Source: Dissophora ornata (lineage: Eukaryota; Mortierellomycota; Mortierellomycetes; Mortierellales; Mortierellaceae). From it: 39,657 nt of DNA. Positions 34,762-39,657 of this stretch are shown here, piece by piece. Both the position numbers and the translations under genes were made by a program. The notes beneath the pieces are model-generated. The model was not told the DNA's origin and searched no databases. It saw only the letters and a list, made by a program, of their open reading frames with translations. Location of the stretch: assembly GCA_025201705.1 (NCBI GenBank), contig MU616815.1, forward strand, positions 1 to 39,657, given 5' to 3'. The stretch's first letter is position 1. Each line of letters starts with the position of its first letter.

Positions 34762-36326
34762 TTAGATATTAACCAGCACCTTATGCGTCGGGCTTGCAGG
34801 TGGAATATCTTGATTCGTTTCCTCCTCTGCTTCTCTCCGTCCCATTTCCTGCATCACTGTCTGTGGAGCCCGTTTCGGCGACGACGATGCTGACGAGTCT
34901 GTTGGCATAGACGTCAGTGCAGACGCGGACAGTGTGTTCTCTATGCTAGTCAATCCTGCTCCTGTAACAGCAGCTGTCCTAGAATACGACTGTTGAGATG
35001 ACGCGGGCGAGGAATTTGAAGGTACTTGGGGTGGTGGTGGTGGAGGGAAGTAGCCCGACATGTGCTGTTGCTGTGGCTGCTGAGACAGGTCGGTGCCTTG
35101 GTAGTGGTCCTGCGCGAACGGGGCCCAGGTTCGGCTACCAGGAGCGCCAGATTGGTTCATGCTGTAGAAAGGTGGATTGCTCTGGTTCGTGACACTAGCG
35201 CCGGCTCCAAGACCCAAGCCTGCACCACCAGCGTAGTACGGATTGTAATAAGAGTCCTCATCATTGTAGCCGTCGTACCCTTGTTGGCTGTAACCTTGAT
35301 GCTGCTGCTGCTGCTGTAAGAGCTGTTGCTGTTGCTGGTGGTATGCATAGTTACCATAATCGCCATCGTCCGGATAATATGATCCTGTGGGCTGTGGTGC
35401 CGTAGGTTGGGGTTTCATTTCATATGAGGATCCCACCCCTGCACCGGCTCCTGCTGCTGCGATAGAGGTCATACCCATTCCACCAGATCCAGAGGGACGG
35501 GGTGATCCTAGCCCGTCGTCCATGGACGAGACTTTTGAGAACTGGTTTGCGCTGTTGGAGCTCCAAGGCATGAATGCGTTATCCAATTTGCGCTGACGTC
35601 GGTGCCTGCGCACGAAAGCTACGATTGCAACAACAGACAGAGTCGCGAGCACTGCGGCCACCTAGAGATATATTGGATATCGATGGGTAGTGATGAGTAA
35701 ATGGCGCTTTAAATGAAATCGATGAGAGTGCTGTCAGTACTTGAGAGTCCAATTACACGTACCGCAGCGATGACTACGATGATTGTCGTCGAGATTCCCC
35801 CTCCATCTGAGTTATTCGAAGAATCTGTGGGTGTCGACGTCGCGGAGGTAGAGGTAGATGACATTGTGGTTGAGGACATGGTTGTGGTCGTTGTCGTGAG
35901 AGTTCCGTTAGACGCTGGTAGAATCGTGATCGTGCCGCACCGCACTGGCCCCCATGGGATCATTACGATACTCAAAAACCCCGCGGCCTGGCCAGAGTAC
36001 TCGATGTGGAACGCATTCTGGGGACATGTCCCGACCGTTCCCCCAACAGTCGTCGCGTTACCCACGCCAGGCACTGTCCAGTTATAAGGTCCTGAAAGAT
36101 TCGGGATAGAGACGTCTGAGATCTTGACACTATTGCCATTGCAGTAAAGTGTGCCGTTGATCGAGGTGATATCCGACACCACGGGTGAAGTTCCGTCTGA
36201 TCCCCAATCTAGGATGATCGAATCCCCTGCCTTGTAGGATCCTCCTGCAGGGAGAGCACAAGTGATGCTGGCAGAAACCGCGGAGAGAACGCTCAAGGTC
36301 GCGAGGATGATCGCAATAGCAGACAT
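34762..36326 (-). CDS. Type I membrane protein, cell-wall-sensor-like (KNH-type extracellular domain, TM, Q-rich tail)
   Basis: Exons 36326-35763 and 35661-34762 (GTACGT...TCTAG, 101 nt, phase 0) give 487 residues. An N-terminal signal peptide (MSAIAIILATLSVLSAVSAS) is followed by an extracellular domain (about 21-135) with ITCALPAGG and AGDSIILDWGSDG, which resembles fungal Kre9/KNH1-like Ser/Thr-rich wall proteins. Then comes a Thr/Ser-rich, likely O-mannosylated stalk (about 140-175), one membrane helix (IIVVIAAVAAVLATLSVVAI) and a basic stop-transfer (RRHRRQRK). The cytoplasmic tail of about 280 residues is rich in Q, G, Y and P. This layout is like Wsc/Mid2 stress sensors, but the extracellular domain is not a WSC domain, so the role is inferred. 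The intron splits the membrane helix. The tail ends with ETNQDIPPASPTHKVLVNI. Confidence 0.85.
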
Positions 36327-37428
36327 GTGGCGTAATCGGTTATGAAAAAATGGTATAGATTTTGAATGAACTGGGGCTAGCGGGGGTCTTGCAGCTCGAC
36401 GAGACCTTGGTCCCAGCAACAGGCGAGGATGCATTATTGTTCCTGATATGAAGAGAAGGGGGAGCGGAAGTAAAGATAGGAGGCGAGAATGAGTTGTAGG
36501 CGAGCTGGGCTTTTTTTTCCGGTCTGTGCAAAACAGCCGCGAACAGGTGATATGAAAAAAGGGGTGTGCGCAGAAAAATCAGGAACGCGGTGAATCAACT
36601 GCCGGCATGTTAATCAGCAAAAAGGCGAGGGTCTGAATGTCAATGAGAAATGAGCGTACAAGTTCACGTCGAGTTGAAGTGTGCTACTGGGCCGTTCTTG
36701 AAAGGAGAGGGGAAGTAGGCTTGCTGAATGGGAAGGCTTTTGCTCGTATATGGATTCGAGGGAGTAAGGAGAATATTTCTGAACTAAAGAAGTTAGAAGA
36801 GGAGAAGGAGATGGGCAGGAAAGCAACAAGACGACAAGAGGACAAGAGGTGAGGAAAGAAACAGCGAGGGTATCGTGCTAAACGATCGACCAAGGGCAGG
36901 AAGACGCGGCACAAGGAACACCAAGAAAAGGACACTGATGTTCGGCCGGCAAACCTGACCCATGGTGGCGCGCGTGGACAAGGGGTAAAAATAAACGCGG
37001 CCTAGCAAGCCTGTTTGTTGACAGCATCGGTTGTCGGACATTTGACAACACGCAAGAAATATCATTTATCCACCACCCTTTTTGCAATGACATGGATGAC
37101 CACCGGTCCCATGATGGTCTTTTTTTTTCAGTATCATCATTTGAGCAAAAGGCAACTCAGGGTCAAGATTTGGCCTGTTGATTGCTCTTCAAAGTGCGAT
37201 TTTGGAGTCGGCCAGTGCTCGATTTTTTTCGGGAATTGGACGCATGATGGGAAAATCTACGGTTAAAAAAAATCCTGCAGAACCGCCACATACTTTATTT
37301 TAAAATATGGGCTAGTGGAAACGGTGCAAAACTGGATTTGACTGGTTCGTTTTTTTCCTCCTTTGCTCGCTTCAGCCCGCGTGCATCAAGAAAATACTTG
37401 AACCCACGCGCGTGATACACTCTCTCGC
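36327..37428. other. Intergenic region between the sensor gene and the CBS-domain gene
   Basis: Upstream DNA of the sensor gene (CT-rich in its orientation, 36330-36540 and 36790-36860) and 3' flank of the CBS gene. No coding region recognised. Confidence 0.45.
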
Positions 37429-39187
37429 CTACGAGTTGAGGAGGGTGCTCAGAAGCTTGAAGACGTCTGTCAAACTGACAACACCGACGACGAGCCCCAT
37501 ATCATTGACGACCCACAGACGGTGGACTCGAGTCGCCTGCAGCTTCGACAGTGCATAGCCAAACGTGGATGTCGCGCTGACATCCAAGACCGGGTACTGA
37601 TCCTCGCCCCTCTCGACGCCCTGCAATTGCCGGATCCTTGCGACAAACTGGAAACAGCTCAGCCAGAGCCAGGATGTCTTCAAATCCTTCATAATGTGCT
37701 ATAGTAAAACATTACATCATCATCATTGAGGGGTCTCATTAATGCTTTAGATGGGAGTACATGACGTGCAGTTGCAAAGTCGTATCGCTCATTTACCTGA
37801 ATATCGGTCATGCTGACATTGCCGAGGAGGATACCTTGGTCGTCCAGGATGGCAAGCGAAGACACGCTATGTTTACCTGCCATCAAGTGTCCAATTCAGG
37901 TTTGTCAACACACGTTTGGATTGAAAGCCGATGATACATCCACGTGAGACTTTGTCAGCCAATGCGATTTTTCCAATGCAACTTACTCATCATGATCAGT
38001 GCCTCCAGTACTTGAGCATCTCCATTGACATATAGTACTTTGCTGCTTGCGAGGCCCAGTTGTTGAAGCTAAAGAATTTCATGAAAGGTTGTTAATTGGG
38101 GATACTGAGATCCTTCAGTTGCCCATCTCGTGTTCTTTGATGTTGCGCTTACAGTTTGTTGCATAACTGGCTGGAGTTGAGGAAACTCGCTCAACTATTT
38201 CCAAGGGAAACAGCAAAATCAGTCATGGGTAAAATTGCTCAATAAATAGCCGCAGGTGATTCCAGTCTTTCCCATATTGATTGGCACAGGTCTTACATGG
38301 CGCAAGAGGTAGTCCAGTGTTGACGACTGTGAGAGAAGTCCAGCCACACTGCCATTGGAATCAATAACCGCAACTATCGCACAGGCGGAATCATGGATCA
38401 CGAGAGAGTAAGCATTCAAATTGCTCCAAGGCAAAGTGGGCGTCTTATTAGATTAGACGTACCTCGGTGGATGCCGGTACCGAAATCGTTCACCACAGCG
38501 CCGAGTCGTGACTCAGTTAAGACAGTACAAAACGGGTCTTTCCCAGAGAGATCTAATACTCGATAAACCGTTACTATCTGTCCGCATTTCCCCAAAAGTC
38601 ATCGCCTCCGTGTTAAGGTAAACAAGCGTTCTTACCAGACGCCAACTTGACTGGTACGTTCTGACAGCTGTTGGTCTTTTGAACCAGATCACGCATTTCC
38701 ATCGTCTGATCTTCGAGAGGCACGTCCATCCTCTTGAGCACGATCAGGATATAGGTCATCAGGTCACTGTAATCAAACATGCCGACATAGGTATTCGATT
38801 CAGCATTGTAGACCGGCGCTGAGCTGATGCCGTGCTTCAGAAGCACCTATAGGTTCGAGTAGGAGATCGTTCAATGCACGGGAGAGTTAGCACACCTACA
38901 ATGAGGGGATACGAAGGATGTTCCGAGTATCGCTCTACATACGCACCTCACATGCATCTTCTATGGAGGCGTTCGCATCGCTATAGAAAAGCAACAAACA
39001 AAGCCCTCGAGCTGGTTATTAAAAGGGCAACCATACGGTGCTGGAGGGAAGAAGAGCAAGGCGGTGTGCGGCGTTACATTGTAATGACTTTCTGGTGCTC
39101 GACGAGTTTTCCGACCTGGATCATGGTCCAGTCGTGGTGTGATGTGGTGAGGCCTTCACGATGTTGTCTGAGTCCGTCGCTGTTCAT
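37429..39187 (-). CDS. Protein with four CBS motifs (SDS23 / AMPK-gamma-like)
   Basis: CBS pairs bind adenine nucleotides and sense energy state; SDS23 and AMPK-gamma (Snf4) have four. Exons: 39187-39078 (MNSDGLRQHREG; VGKLVEHQKVIT), 38980-38947 (DANASIEDACE), 38846-38636 (VLLKHGISSAPVYNAES, YVGMFDYSDLMTYIL), about 38553-38466 (DLSGKDPFCTVLTESRLGAV, GTGIHR), a piece within 38434-38250 (AYSLVIHDSACAIVAVIDSN, GLLSQSSTLDYLL), then the third motif (KVLYVNGDAQVLEALIMM and HSVSSLAILDDQGILLGN) in exons up to 37797, and the last exon 37698-37429 (VLDVSATSTFGYALSKLQAT, LWVVNDMGLVVGVVSLTDVF). The ATG at 39187 has A at -3. The junction at about 38434-38466 is unresolved: the gap is only about 39 nt. No kinase or transporter domain is attached, so a regulatory subunit is likely. 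Confidence 0.82.
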
Positions 39188-39657
39188 TTGTGTGTGGATG
39201 TGGGTGTATGGTATGGGATGATGTGAGTGAGGAGGGGTGGTGGTTGAGGTTGTTGAAGCTGCGGTGTGAGAAAAGGACGTTTTATACGATTTCGATTAAA
39301 ATTTGCTGACCAGTGTCTTAGAACATGGTGATCACTCCGCACGGGCAGACCATTTTTGGACTCGCTGGACGAGCCGGTCTTGTGCTACTGTTTCTTGCTG
39401 GGTCCATCTCGGTCATTCTGTGGTGGCCTCAGCACCGATGGTCCAAACACTATCCAGTCGATTGCTTGTTCCTGTTCTGATCGCTCCGATCTAGATCAGA
39501 GGATGCATTTTCTACGGAGCGTGAGAACGCGCGTGGCGAATCAGACCGAGCAGGAGGCTTGTTCCCTCCCTCCTCTTCAGAGTGTACAGGGAAGACCCCG
39601 CGCCCCATTCCCGTCGAGGCCACGCAGATCAAAGGGGAGGCGAGCAGAGGAGGGGGG
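39188..39657. other. Upstream region of the CBS-domain gene to the window edge
   Basis: Apart from the TATA-like box I see no gene. The frames present are short and without domain character. Confidence 0.4.
39280..39286 (-). promoter_or_regulatory. TATA-like box of the CBS-domain gene
   Basis: TATAAAA on the minus strand, about 95 bases upstream of the proposed ATG at 39187. The position fits a core promoter with a short leader. Confidence 0.45.

Overview
The window looks like nuclear DNA of a filamentous fungus. Genes lie on both strands, most are cut by short GT-AG introns (about 65-130 nt), intergenic stretches are pyrimidine- or purine-rich, and many predicted proteins are Gln/Ser-rich. 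An early-diverging lineage such as Mortierellomycotina (Mucoromycota) is my best guess. It rests on the flavour of the proteins (a 7-TM protein, a plant-type F-box/PP2 protein, Q-rich regulators) and is inference, not proof. All gene models were spliced by hand from donor and acceptor sites and phase agreement; start codons and a few junctions are uncertain and flagged.

Layout. 1-761 (-) is the N-terminal part of a poly-Q protein that runs off the left edge. About 2 kb without a convincing gene follows. 2841-4788 (-) is a Ubc1/E2-25K-type ubiquitin-conjugating enzyme with a C-terminal UBA domain, and 5083-6706 (+) is the SLX1 structure-specific endonuclease; the two share a divergent promoter. 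7033-8222 (-) is an unrecognised helical protein with an acidic tail. After 3.1 kb of leader-like DNA comes a 1215-residue Q/S-rich protein with a zinc-ribbon-like cysteine motif (11346-15225, +), probably a regulator. Another 3.4 kb gap precedes a seven-transmembrane protein (about 18636-20265, +).

20542-21490 holds a 24-bp tandem repeat and what looks like a decayed coding region with a zinc-knuckle motif. Next come two Ser-rich unknowns on the minus strand (21639-22925 with two Cys clusters; 23252-25018) and a multi-exon plus-strand gene of unknown function (25372-26889) whose reading frames conflict. 27149-29062 (-) is mitochondrial 5-aminolevulinate synthase with three CP (heme regulatory) motifs. 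30157-31478 (-) is an F-box protein with a plant-type PP2 domain, divergent from a TALE homeobox gene (32068-32673, +). 33331-33600 is a near-perfect foldback. 34762-36326 (-) is a type I membrane protein built like a cell-wall sensor, and 37429-39187 (-) is a four-CBS-domain protein of the SDS23/AMPK-gamma type.

There is no sign of a biosynthetic cluster or co-regulated pathway: this is ordinary fungal chromosome with mixed housekeeping and lineage-specific genes. The most unusual points are the foldback, the 24-bp repeat with its degraded neighbour, the F-box/PP2 architecture, the zinc-ribbon protein, and the micro-exon in the E2 gene.
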